Source: an uncultured archaeon (GTDB taxonomy: Archaea > Micrarchaeota > Micrarchaeia > Micrarchaeales > CABMGC01). Taken from it: a stretch of 21,334 bases of DNA. The stretch lies in contig CABMGC010000041.1 in assembly GCA_902385515.1 (NCBI GenBank), positions 1-21,334 of the forward strand, read 5' to 3'. Under the pieces are notes generated by a model. The model worked only from the letters and a program-made list of their open reading frames with translations. It did not search any database and had not been told where the DNA came from. This document shows positions 13,579 through 20,874 of the stretch, piece after piece (within the stretch, counting starts at the first letter, position 1; every line of letters begins with the position of its first letter). Position numbers and translations under genes: made by a program.

Positions 13579-13652
13579 TTAAGCATCAATTGTCTTTGGC
13601 GCCAACAATATATATCCCGAGCGTTGCCTGCCGGCACGCAGCAGGGCTTCAA

Positions 13653-13662
13653 GCTTTAAATC
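13653..13662 (+). promoter_or_regulatory. TATA box for the PIN gene and probably rpoE1
   Basis: GCTTTAAATC lies with its centre about 26 bp from the ATG at 13683, predicting a leaderless transcript. It probably also drives rpoE1 and the genes after it, though AT-rich stretches just before rpoE1 (14053-14081) could add a second start. Confidence 0.55.
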
Positions 13663-13682
13663 ATGAATGCGTATTAGCTAAC

Positions 13683-14048
13683 ATGCGGAAGGCAATACTC
13701 GACACCAGCTCGATAATCTTCGCCTGCTCCTACATGAAGGACATATTCGAGATCGCCGAGGACCAGCTCGAGGCAAAGGTCGTGGTGTCGAAGGGGGTCA
13801 TAAGAGAGCTCAGGGGAATAGCCTCTGGAAGGACAAAGGAGGGCAAGGCGTCGCGCATAGCGCTCGAGTTCATGAAGAGGCACGACATAGAGGTCGTCGA
13901 AGACAACGGCGAGGTCGACGAATGGATTTTGAGGGCGGGAAGATCAGAGGGCACGTACGTCTGCACAAACGATATTAAGCTTAAGGAGGCATTAAAACGC
14001 AAAGGCAAGCGGGCGCTCAGCGTCTCCGAGAGCGAAGTCCTGAGGTAA
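13683..14048 (+). CDS. PIN-domain ribonuclease, archaeal Fcf1/Utp24-like
   Basis: A 121-residue PIN domain. The acidic residues are in place: Asp7 in AILDTSSI, Glu in GVIRELRGIA, Asp/Glu in GEVDEWILR, and Asp in TYVCTNDIKLKEALK. The arrangement, with a basic loop (GRTKEGKASRIAL) after the second acidic residue, matches archaeal Fcf1/Utp24-type proteins linked to rRNA processing rather than typical VapC toxins. No antitoxin gene precedes it, and its position just upstream of rpoE1 is common in archaea. The frame extends to 13590 upstream, but ATG 13683 fits both the protein and the leaderless promoter. Confidence 0.85.
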   Translation: MRKAILDTSSIIFACSYMKDIFEIAEDQLEAKVVVSKGVIRELRGIASGRTKEGKASRIALEFMKRHDIEVVEDNGEVDEWILRAGRSEGTYVCTNDIKLKEALKRKGKRALSVSESEVLR

Positions 14049-14099
14049 GTGTCTTAAATATGTTGAATCCATATTTTATCCTACAACGCTGGTGAGTTT

Positions 14100-14672
14100 T
14101 TGTATTACCTATACACGATAACCGATTCTGTCAGTGTTCCTCCCAAGCACATGAGCGAGGACGCGGAGGGAGCGACGACGGACATACTCCGATCAAGGTA
14201 CGAGAGGACCCTTGACAAGGACATCGGGATAATACTTGTGGTTTTCAACGTAAGGAACATAAGCGACGGCTACATACTTCCCGCCGACCCGAACATCCAC
14301 CACGACGTGACGTTCGACGTGCTGGCGTTCGGCCTTGACGTCGAGGAGGTGGTGGTTGGAGAAGTGTCCGAGCTTGCGGACTTCGGCCTTTTCGTGAGGC
14401 TAGGCCCTATCGATGGACTCGTCCACCTTTCGCAGATAACGAGCGACTTCATAACCTACGACAGGAAGGCGGGGGTGTTCGTGTCCAAGAACACCAAGAG
14501 GACGATAAAGAAGGGAGACACGGTCTACGCCAAGGTGTCCACGGTGAGCATGAGGAACTCGATCCAGGACATAAAGATAGCCCTCACAATGAGGGCGGAC
14601 GGCTTCGGCAAGCCCGAGTGGATAAAGGAGGACAAGCTTAAGGGAATAAAGGAGAAGAGAAGGAAGAAGTGA
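14100..14672 (+). CDS. rpoE1: DNA-directed RNA polymerase subunit E' (RpoE1/Rpb7/Rpo7)
   Basis: The 190-residue stalk subunit of archaeal RNA polymerase. The N-terminal RNP-like domain starts MYYLYTITDSVSVPPKHM, as usual. The C-terminal S1/OB domain (about residues 80-160) includes VVVGEVSELADFGLFVRLGP and IDGLVHLSQI. A Lys-rich tail ends the protein. With Rpo4 it forms the stalk that contacts nascent RNA. The start is TTG: GGTGAG (14091-14096) precedes it by 3 nt, and the conserved N-terminus begins exactly there. It lies 51 bp after the PIN gene and 9 bp before the unknown gene at 14682. Confidence 0.95.
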   Translation: MYYLYTITDSVSVPPKHMSEDAEGATTDILRSRYERTLDKDIGIILVVFNVRNISDGYILPADPNIHHDVTFDVLAFGLDVEEVVVGEVSELADFGLFVRLGPIDGLVHLSQITSDFITYDRKAGVFVSKNTKRTIKKGDTVYAKVSTVSMRNSIQDIKIALTMRADGFGKPEWIKEDKLKGIKEKRRKK

Positions 14673-14681
14673 TAGCGAGCC

Positions 14682-15239
14682 ATGGCCGCAGTCATCCGCA
14701 ACAACGCAGGTGCCTTGCCGAAATCCACCTTGGCGCGTAGCGAGGCTCCGTGCCCGGCTTTGATGGATGTTGCGCTGCGTGTTGCAGTTCCGGCCCCGGT
14801 TTTTGAAGCCGGCCTTGCTGCCGCCGGCGGCCTTTTTGCCCACTATTCGCTCAAGTCAGAAACCTACTTCGAATGCTCCCTTAAGGCGAAAGCGCACGAG
14901 AGCAACAAGCGGAAGGCCTATGTGAGCAGGAGACCGCCAGCATTCTTCGTAAGGGTTGGCCAGGCGGAGGCGCATCTCGAAATGGCAAAGGAGCTCGCGA
15001 ATCCGGAATCGGGCGTGCCTTTCAAGCTTAACATAGGAATAAAAGAAGAGCTATCCCAATACCATATGGGAATGCGCGGCATATACGCCGAGCTTGCAAA
15101 GGCGAAGGGCAGGAAGAAGGATTCGTTCAAAAAACCGAAAGCGCCAGAAGGATATTTCATCCTGCTCGGAAAGAGCGTGGCCTACAAGCGCATGGCTGAT
15201 GACGCCGTGCCAAAGCTGGATGTAATGCTTAGAAAGTGA
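14682..15239 (+). CDS. Unknown basic protein between rpoE1 and spt4
   Basis: A 185-residue protein I do not recognise. The first about 50 residues are Ala/Pro-rich and may not be conserved; Met28 (14763) is an alternative start. The rest is basic, without membrane segments, and includes CSLKAKAHESNKRKAYVSRR, PPAFFVRVGQAEAHLEMAKE, KLNIGIKEELSQYHMGMRGI and, near the end, PEGYFILLGKSVAYKRMADD. Its placement between rpoE1 and spt4, and a TGA stop embedded in the ribosome-binding site of spt4, show that it belongs to this operon. A role in transcription or translation is inference from position only. Confidence 0.75.
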   Translation: MAAVIRNNAGALPKSTLARSEAPCPALMDVALRVAVPAPVFEAGLAAAGGLFAHYSLKSETYFECSLKAKAHESNKRKAYVSRRPPAFFVRVGQAEAHLEMAKELANPESGVPFKLNIGIKEELSQYHMGMRGIYAELAKAKGRKKDSFKKPKAPEGYFILLGKSVAYKRMADDAVPKLDVMLRK

Positions 15240-15243
15240 TCAC

Positions 15244-15435
15244 ATGGTTGAAAAAGCGTGCAAGAACTGCAAACTGATAATATCGCAGGGAGACACCTGC
15301 CCACTCTGCGGCCAGAAGAACCTGACCTCGAAATGGGTAGGATACGCGGTCGTGCTGAACTCGGAGAAGTCCGAGGTGGCGAAGAAGATGGGCTTCAAGG
15401 TCAACGGCTCCTACGCGCTGCACATAAGCGAATAA
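15244..15435 (+). CDS. spt4: Transcription elongation factor Spt4 (RpoE2)
   Basis: The 63-residue zinc protein partners Spt5 to keep RNA polymerase processive. Its zinc ligands are Cys6 and Cys9 (ACKNCK) and Cys19 and Cys22 (TCPLCG). The C-terminal part, SEKSEVAKKMGFKVNGSYAL, matches archaeal Spt4, and the length is typical. GTGAT (15236-15240), which contains the stop codon of the preceding gene, lies 3 nt before the ATG, so translation is probably coupled. The TAA stop lies inside the stem of the following terminator hairpin. Spt5 is not in the window. Confidence 0.95.
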   Translation: MVEKACKNCKLIISQGDTCPLCGQKNLTSKWVGYAVVLNSEKSEVAKKMGFKVNGSYALHISE

Positions 15436-15466
15436 CCGAAAGGGTTATTCGTCCTATTTTTATTTG
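15430..15466 (+). terminator. Hairpin plus T-rich tract ending the rpoE1-spt4 operon
   Basis: GAATAACC (15430-15437) pairs perfectly with GGTTATTC (15443-15450) around a GAAAG loop, followed by GTCCTATTTTTATTT. The spt4 stop codon is in the left arm. The T-rich tract is only on the plus-strand side, so the main direction is termination of spt4. The convergent FKBP gene ends at 15460. Confidence 0.65.
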
Positions 15467-16149
15467 CCTTCGGTCTTGGCCTTTACGTAATCCTCTTCCA
15501 CGACTACCTTCTCGATCTTGTCCATGTACCTGAGTATCGAGTTGACCAGGTCTGACTTGTTGACCAAGTACTTGGAGTTCTTCTCTATCTTTTCCCCGAA
15601 GGTGATCTTCATCTGGTTTCCGGTCACGGACACGGAGTCAGGCTTGAGCGAGTACGCCTCGGCGATCGCCTTCACCTTGTCCTCCTCCTTGTCGAGCTTC
15701 GCAACGACCTTTATTTCGTACTTCAGCTTCTCTCCTGCGAGAGGATGGTTTGCATCTATTACGACTCTTCCGGAGTTCACGCTCTTCACCACCGCGACCA
15801 TGTTGTCGATGTCGAGCTGCATGCCGGGGTAAGGCATCATGTCCCTTTTCTTGAAGTCGCTCAGAGGCAGCACCTTCACGAGATCAGGATTCTTCTCGCC
15901 GAACGCCTCCTTCGGCTCGAACTCCACGGTCTTGGAATCGCTGACGTTCATGGTCTTCACGACCTTCTCGACGCCCTTTATGACGCTCTCCTTGCCCATT
16001 ATCACGAGCTGGGGAACGTAGTTCGCCTCCTTGTCAAGTATGCCGTTGTCTTCCGCAAGCTTCTTCATCGTCGTGTATATCAGCCTGCCGTCGCCGACCC
16101 TCCATGCGCTGTAATCTATCGTAACAAAGTCTCCATCGTTAAAAGCCAA
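15460..16149 (-). CDS. FKBP-type peptidyl-prolyl isomerase, long archaeal (SlyD-like) form
   Basis: A 229-residue archaeal FKBP. It has the FKBP core with the inserted IF chaperone domain: VTIDYSAWRVGDGRLIYTT at the start, VKTMNVSDSKTVEFEPKEAF then GEKNPDLVKVLPLSDF, and the closing VIDANHPLAGEKLKYEIKV. The last about 75 residues form the extra C-terminal domain of the long archaeal class. It acts as a cytoplasmic prolyl isomerase and chaperone. The start is TTG at 16149, with GGTGAG (16153-16158, minus) exactly 3 nt upstream, the same arrangement as rpoE1. It is convergent with spt4. Confidence 0.93.
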   Translation of the reverse strand: MAFNDGDFVTIDYSAWRVGDGRLIYTTMKKLAEDNGILDKEANYVPQLVIMGKESVIKGVEKVVKTMNVSDSKTVEFEPKEAFGEKNPDLVKVLPLSDFKKRDMMPYPGMQLDIDNMVAVVKSVNSGRVVIDANHPLAGEKLKYEIKVVAKLDKEEDKVKAIAEAYSLKPDSVSVTGNQMKITFGEKIEKNSKYLVNKSDLVNSILRYMDKIEKVVVEEDYVKAKTEGK

Positions 16150-16215
16150 AAGCTCACCTTTATCAAACTGTTTTAATATTAACTTTATTCATCTTAATAA
16201 ATGTAAGGTTTTGTC

Positions 16216-16824
16216 TTGGAAAAGAAGCTAATCGAGATCCTCGCCGCGCTTTTTGTCGCCGCCATATTCTTCACGTCTTACGCCGCGTTCGGGGGAGGGG
16301 GAAACACCACCACCGTGTCGACAACCACGACAGTTTCGGCGCAGACCTTCTACGCCACGGGCTCGGCGCAGGCGAACGTGGTGTCGTACGGCCAGCTGAT
16401 GAACATCAGCATCTCGTGCGCAAACGTCAGCGCGGTCTCCGGCTCGATAAACGGTTTCCTTTCCGAGCTGGAGACGTCTGGAAGGGTCGGCAATTTCTAC
16501 TCCCCCTATGGCAGCGAGATTCTCGTGCAGGCGGTCAACGGCACGTCGTATGACGTGTACAATGCCCTCGTGGCTCGCATGGGCCAGGACGCGGCGTGCT
16601 CGACGTTCTCGTCACAGGTGGAAGTGACTCTGCCCGCTGCAGTCAGGCTTAGCGTGCCGTTGGCAAAAACAACTATAACGCTCAACCTGCCCGCCAGTGC
16701 GAGAAACTACGCGCTGCCGGTTACGCTCTCTGGTGCGGCCCTGAGCGCAATAAACGTATCAATCGCGGCGCTGGTGACCGACAGCGGCGCTCTGTACGGG
16801 GACTTGAGCGTCATGAGGTCGTGA
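16216..16824 (+). CDS. Membrane-anchored, Thr-rich, sequon-rich surface protein of unknown function
   Basis: A 202-residue protein I do not recognise. A short basic N-terminus (MEKKLIE) and a hydrophobic segment (about residues 7-24) form a signal anchor or signal peptide. A Gly/Thr-rich stalk follows (GGGGNTTTVSTTTTVSAQ), then a beta-rich domain with two cysteines (SCANVS and AACSTF). There are several N-glycosylation sequons (NTT, NIS, NVS twice, NGT), as expected for an exported archaeal protein. The SIMPL-like phrase YATGSAQANVVSYGQLMNIS resembles the start of SIMPL (DUF541) proteins, but I am not confident. The start is TTG at 16216, 66 bp from the divergent FKBP start. Confidence 0.72.
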   Translation: MEKKLIEILAALFVAAIFFTSYAAFGGGGNTTTVSTTTTVSAQTFYATGSAQANVVSYGQLMNISISCANVSAVSGSINGFLSELETSGRVGNFYSPYGSEILVQAVNGTSYDVYNALVARMGQDAACSTFSSQVEVTLPAAVRLSVPLAKTTITLNLPASARNYALPVTLSGAALSAINVSIAALVTDSGALYGDLSVMRS

Positions 16825-16829
16825 CGGGC

Positions 16830-18566
16830 CTACTTTGATACGAAGACGAAGCGCATGGCCTCCTTGTCGTCAAGCGTGCAGTAGCCGAATCTCTCGAACT
16901 GCACAGTCTCGTGCTCTTCAAGCTTTTCCACGTAGTCCTCGGCGTACCCGTCCACCGTCTTGAGGCTGTCTTCCCTGAAGTTCTCCTTGTCGTCCAGCGG
17001 CGTTCCAGGGACGAGCACGGTGCACTCCACGTAATCCCTTCCGGACACCCACTGGACTATCCTGCCCTCCTGAGACTGGAAGATCTTGGCATGGACGGCC
17101 TTCTCGTCCTTCGAGACTATCTTTATCGCCATAAGGTCCTTCAGCCTGGCCGTGTCGCCCACCTCCAGCGCGTCGGCGTCTTCCCTGCTTATGTAGAACT
17201 CGTCCCACGTTTCGTAAGTCCTGAATCCGATGTCCTTGACCGGATGCAAGCGCAGCTTTGCGTCCCTTTCGCCCTCGTCGCTTATCACGACCTTCACCGG
17301 TCCGCTCACGAAGAAGAGGTGCTTTGCCACCGGGTCGATTATCCGCCTGTTCATGTTGAGCAGGACGTCTATGGATATCGAGCTCTCCGCCTTGCCCATG
17401 CCCGTACTGAGCGCCAGCTCGCGGATAGCCTCGACAGTTATGCCCCTTCTTCGCAACGCACGTATCGTGACCAGCCGCGGGTCATCCCATCCGCCAATCT
17501 TGTTTTCGGCTATTAGGGCCCTGACTTTCCTTTTTGAAGTCACGTTGTTGGATATATCGAGCCTAGCGAAGCTCGTTATCCTTGGCTTTCTGAGGCCGAG
17601 GATGTCGAGCACTGCAAAGTACAACTCGTCCCGCATTTCGTACTCCTTGCTCCTCAGCACGTCGGTTACGCCCTCGACAGAGTCTATAATGGGAGCGCTG
17701 AAGTCGTAGGTGGGCCACACGATGTACTTTTCTTGCTGCCTGTAGTGCTTTGCGCGCTTTATGCGGAACAGAGTGGGATCGCGCATCGTGGTGTTGACAG
17801 CCTTTATGTCCGAGTTCAGGCGCAGTATGGCTTCGTTGTCGCCCAGCTTTCCGTCAAGCATCATCTGCCAGAGCTCTGCGTTCTTTTCCGCGCTCTGGGC
17901 CTTGTGCTCGCACGCCGTGCCTTCCAGCCTGTTCTTGCCTATCGTTTCGCGCCGGCACGTGCACACGTATGCCTTGCCAAGGCCTATCGCGCGCTTCGCG
18001 TGCTCGTAGATCAGCTGCATGTGGTCGCTGGCGTAGTATTCCCTGTCGAACGTTATCCCAAGCCAGTCTAGGTCCTCGTGGAATGAGTCGACGAACTCCT
18101 GCCTTTCGTTGTCGGGGTTGGTGTCGTCGAAATAAAGCACGAGTTTGCCGTCGTACTTCTTCCTCAGCACGTCCTCTATGAAGACCGCCTTGGTGTGACC
18201 TATGTGCATGTAGCCTCCAGGTTCGGGGGGAAATCTCGTAACGAAATTGCCCTTCTCCGCCCCGTCGACCGAGAAATCGTGCTTGGATGAGGTCTCTGCC
18301 TTCTTCTCCTCCGCGGCCTTGAATTCGCCAGCATACTGAGCGAACTCCTTCTCAAGGCTTGCCCTGTCCAACCTGTTGACTTCGTCTACCTGCTCGCGTA
18401 TCACTTCGGAAAGCGCCTTCATATTGGCCTTGAAGGACGGGTCGACGAATATCATCCTGCTTACCACTGCGCCTTCAATGGCCTTGCCGTGATCCAGCGC
18501 ATTTTTCAGGGCGAACTTTCTAACGAGCTTCTTTATCTCGTCATTTTCCAAACTCATCGGTTTCAC
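16830..18566 (-). CDS. gltX: Glutamyl-tRNA synthetase, archaeal type
   Basis: A 578-residue class I synthetase. Residues 109-127 contain the signature VTRFPPEPGGYMHIGHTKA, with HIGH at 121-124. The KMSKS-equivalent is VTSKRKV, near residue 345. The C-terminal beta-barrel anticodon domain (for example SGPVKVVISDEG and FERFGYC) is of the archaeal GluRS/eukaryotic GlnRS type rather than the bacterial helical cage. Archaeal enzymes of this type charge tRNA-Glu and usually also tRNA-Gln with Glu for later amidation. The start is GTG 18566 or ATG 18557. The gene ends 5 bp from the surface protein gene, tail to tail. Confidence 0.95.
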   Translation of the reverse strand: MKPMSLENDEIKKLVRKFALKNALDHGKAIEGAVVSRMIFVDPSFKANMKALSEVIREQVDEVNRLDRASLEKEFAQYAGEFKAAEEKKAETSSKHDFSVDGAEKGNFVTRFPPEPGGYMHIGHTKAVFIEDVLRKKYDGKLVLYFDDTNPDNERQEFVDSFHEDLDWLGITFDREYYASDHMQLIYEHAKRAIGLGKAYVCTCRRETIGKNRLEGTACEHKAQSAEKNAELWQMMLDGKLGDNEAILRLNSDIKAVNTTMRDPTLFRIKRAKHYRQQEKYIVWPTYDFSAPIIDSVEGVTDVLRSKEYEMRDELYFAVLDILGLRKPRITSFARLDISNNVTSKRKVRALIAENKIGGWDDPRLVTIRALRRRGITVEAIRELALSTGMGKAESSISIDVLLNMNRRIIDPVAKHLFFVSGPVKVVISDEGERDAKLRLHPVKDIGFRTYETWDEFYISREDADALEVGDTARLKDLMAIKIVSKDEKAVHAKIFQSQEGRIVQWVSGRDYVECTVLVPGTPLDDKENFREDSLKTVDGYAEDYVEKLEEHETVQFERFGYCTLDDKEAMRFVFVSK

Positions 18567-18710
18567 GCTTGAGCAGATTCAACTAACATTAGAGAGCTTA
18601 ATAGATTAATAAAGCATTTCTTGGATTTTGGAGACATCGCAGACGGCCGTGAATTTTGCTCGCAATTTCCCGGTTTTTGCACAAGTACTGCAAAATCCCC
18701 GCTCGGTAAT

Positions 18711-18720
18711 GCTTTTAAAT
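18711..18720 (+). promoter_or_regulatory. TATA box for the unknown helical protein gene
   Basis: GCTTTTAAAT predicts transcription from about 18742, giving a leader of about 26 nt that contains GGTGA at 18759-18763, five bases before the TTG at 18768. This fixes the start well downstream of the open frame's first codon at 18621. Confidence 0.55.
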
Positions 18721-18767
18721 TTGATGTTCGAAGATTAGAAGTATTTGCTGTCTGTAAGGTGACCCCA

Positions 18768-19463
18768 TTGAACGTGAAAGCCGTAGGCTCAGGAATGCTT
18801 AGCTCAGTCAAGAACGTGATGGGCCGAAAAGTAAACGCTACGGCTGGCGGATCCTCTATGGTCGTCAATGCGATAAAGAACGTTGTCAGGAGCGACTGGG
18901 AAGTGAGCGCAAAGCAGGGCAACGTGAGCATAGTGCTGCTGAACAAGATAGCCGAGTTCATGAGAAACGAGATGAGGTCAATCGACTATGAGGCGATATG
19001 CATGCGCAACATAGTCGCCAACTCGAAGCAGATGTCAAAAGAGGACTTCCACGATTACGCTTACGTGCTCAAGGCGCTGACGAAGGGATACAAGGTGCGC
19101 TTCGGGCCCGAGTTCGCCAACCTGATGCTGGTCGGGGTTACGTCCGTGGCGAAGGATCCGAACTCGGCGAGAAAGCATCTTGACAACCTTGTGGATAACC
19201 TTTACGGCAAGGCCAGCGTTTACGATGCGCGGCTGCACAAGGAAATCATAAAGGCGGGCGCGATGGAAGTGCAGCTCAAGAGCAAGGAATCCAGCATAAT
19301 CGCGCGGATATTCAAGAAGAACGAGATAAGCCGCCTGAAGGCCGGACTTGACAAGAGCAGGTGCAGGACGGTGCGCATCGAGAGCAGGAAAGCAGAGTGC
19401 GTGAGCCTTGCAAGCAACCTGAAGAACATGGCGACCCCGAATCCCTTTCCTTCAAAGGCGTGA
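18768..19463 (+). CDS. Unknown mostly helical cytoplasmic protein
   Basis: A 231-residue protein, unrecognised. After a flexible Gly/Ser-containing start (LNVKAVGSGMLSSVKNVMG), it appears largely alpha-helical and basic, with amphipathic stretches such as LLNKIAEFMRNEMRSIDYEA and EDFHDYAYVLKALTKGYKV, and a C-terminal part rich in Lys and Arg (IIARIFKKNEISRLKAGLDK). There is no membrane segment or known catalytic motif. The open frame begins at 18621, but the TATA box at 18711 and the GGTGA at 18759-18763 support TTG 18768. Its end overlaps the convergent Nudix gene by 12 bp. Confidence 0.75.
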   Translation: MNVKAVGSGMLSSVKNVMGRKVNATAGGSSMVVNAIKNVVRSDWEVSAKQGNVSIVLLNKIAEFMRNEMRSIDYEAICMRNIVANSKQMSKEDFHDYAYVLKALTKGYKVRFGPEFANLMLVGVTSVAKDPNSARKHLDNLVDNLYGKASVYDARLHKEIIKAGAMEVQLKSKESSIIARIFKKNEISRLKAGLDKSRCRTVRIESRKAECVSLASNLKNMATPNPFPSKA

Positions 19464-20048
19464 CCTGTTCTGCAGGTAAAAGCATATTCCCTGTATGGTC
19501 TTGCCGTCGACTATCCTCCCGTCGTTTATCATTTCTTGCAGGTGTCTTGTGGTGAACTGCTCCCCTCCTATTTTTTCGTCGGCGTCCAGGCGTTGCTTTC
19601 CTTTTGTCAGCCCACGTGCGAGAATAAAGTAATGTTTCTCAGTGGACCATCCCGGCGAAGAGTATGATGAAAATATCTCCTTGACCTCGTTCGCGCTAAA
19701 GCCCGTCTCCTCCTTGAGCTCACGCGCTCCGCAATCCACAGGTTTCTCTCCCTTTTCGATAGTGCCTGCGGGAAGCTCGTAGAGCCAGGCGTCCACGGCC
19801 GGCCGGTACTGCCTCAGCATTATGACCTCGCCCGAAGCGGTGATTGGCACTATCACTGCGGCTCCATCGTGCCTTACCCTTTCCAGGATTTTGGTGGTGC
19901 CGTCAGGGCGTCCGATCTTCTTTGTCTCTATCCTCAAAAAGTTCACGTCGCTTGCGCTCGCCTTTCTCCAACCGTTCTTCGATGCCTTGGCGTCTCTCAT
20001 GATTTCACGCACCTCTGTTTTGTTGTCCGTGCAAGCAACCCTTTCCAT
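19452..20048 (-). CDS. Nudix hydrolase, ADP-ribose pyrophosphatase-like
   Basis: A 198-residue Nudix protein with a complete box of the GX5EX7REUXEEXGU form: ELPAGTIEKGEKPVDCGARE then LKEETGF. The surrounding layout (AAVIVPITASGEVIMLRQYR before the box and FSSYSSPGWSTEKHYFILAR after it) is that of ADP-ribose/NudF-type enzymes, which split ADP-ribose into AMP and ribose 5-phosphate. The proline-containing SSPGxSxE segment after the box is typical of that group. The first about 17 residues may not be translated, because Met18 is also a possible start. It overlaps the convergent unknown gene by 12 bp. Confidence 0.92.
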   Translation of the reverse strand: MERVACTDNKTEVREIMRDAKASKNGWRKASASDVNFLRIETKKIGRPDGTTKILERVRHDGAAVIVPITASGEVIMLRQYRPAVDAWLYELPAGTIEKGEKPVDCGARELKEETGFSANEVKEIFSSYSSPGWSTEKHYFILARGLTKGKQRLDADEKIGGEQFTTRHLQEMINDGRIVDGKTIQGICFYLQNRSRL

Positions 20049-20113
20049 CCAATCAAATCATCCTTACAACACCGCCTATTTGCCGCTATGCCATATGCGA
20101 CATATGCGCCACG

Positions 20114-20869
20114 TCAGAGCTTCATCTTTTTGAACGCGACCGTGCCTAGCGCGACAAGGACAGCAGCGAAAGCGATAATGACCGAGACGTCGAGCATCGG
20201 GCTGAACGTCAGCGGCACTCCGAGTATGATGCCCCTGAGCAGGTCCACACCGTACGAGACGGGGTTTATGCTCACGAACGTAAACAGCCACCGCGGCAGG
20301 TTGTCGACCGGGAAGAGTGCGCCGCTAAGGAAGAATATGGGAAACGTCACGAAGCTGGATATTAGCCCGAACCCCTCGGGGCTGCTGAGCAGGGAGCCGA
20401 TTATCAGCCCTATGCTGACTATGCCGAGCGTGAGTGTGAAGATTATCGCCATCGTGTAGAGAAACATCAGGAGCGTGAAATGCACGCCGAAAAACGAGCC
20501 CAGCGCGATAAGGATGAGCGACTCGATCATCGCGTCAGTGGTGCCGCCGAGAGCCTTGCCCAGAAATATCGTTGTCCTGCTAAGCGGCGCGACGAGCACT
20601 TCTTTCAGGAAGTCTATCTTCCTGTCCCAGACGACGTAGACGCCGTAGAACACTGAGCTGAAAAGGATTGACATCACGAGTATGCCTGGATATATGTATG
20701 ACTGGTAGTCGACACCCTGGACGCTACTGATGCTGGCTCCCAGGCCTGTGCCGAAGACGACCAGCCACATGAGCGGGCTGACTGCGGACGACACTATCCT
20801 GGACCGCTCGCGTATGAATACCTTGAGCTCCCTGTACCATATCGCGTACAATCCCGATAGTTCGCTCAT
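20114..20869 (-). CDS. ABC-2 type transporter permease
   Basis: An ABC-2 membrane subunit of about 251 residues with six predicted helices. The N-terminal cytoplasmic part LYAIWYRELKVFIRERSRIV and the signature region SFVTFPIFFLSGALFPVDNL then PRWLFTFVSINPVSYGVDLL are characteristic. It forms an exporter with the ATPase encoded directly upstream; the substrate (lipid, drug or polysaccharide) is unknown. GTG 20878 and ATG 20875 are also in frame, but GGTGAT (20874-20879), which holds the ATPase stop codon, lies 4 nt before ATG 20869, so I prefer that start. The two genes are translationally coupled. Confidence 0.92.
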   Translation of the reverse strand: MSELSGLYAIWYRELKVFIRERSRIVSSAVSPLMWLVVFGTGLGASISSVQGVDYQSYIYPGILVMSILFSSVFYGVYVVWDRKIDFLKEVLVAPLSRTTIFLGKALGGTTDAMIESLILIALGSFFGVHFTLLMFLYTMAIIFTLTLGIVSIGLIIGSLLSSPEGFGLISSFVTFPIFFLSGALFPVDNLPRWLFTFVSINPVSYGVDLLRGIILGVPLTFSPMLDVSVIIAFAAVLVALGTVAFKKMKL

Positions 20870-20874
20870 AATCA

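Noticed and set aside
13626..13640. Small palindrome TGCCGGCA in the IscU-PIN gap
   Set aside because: It is an 8-bp self-complementary site with no second copy or promoter-linked position; chance is sufficient.
13683..14048. PIN protein as a VapC toxin
   Set aside because: No antitoxin gene adjoins it, and sequence and position before rpoE1 fit the Fcf1/Utp24-like housekeeping group better.
14400..14843. A long minus-strand open frame opposite rpoE1 and the unknown gene
   Set aside because: It overlaps the well-supported rpoE1 S1 domain and has the low-complexity composition of an antisense shadow.
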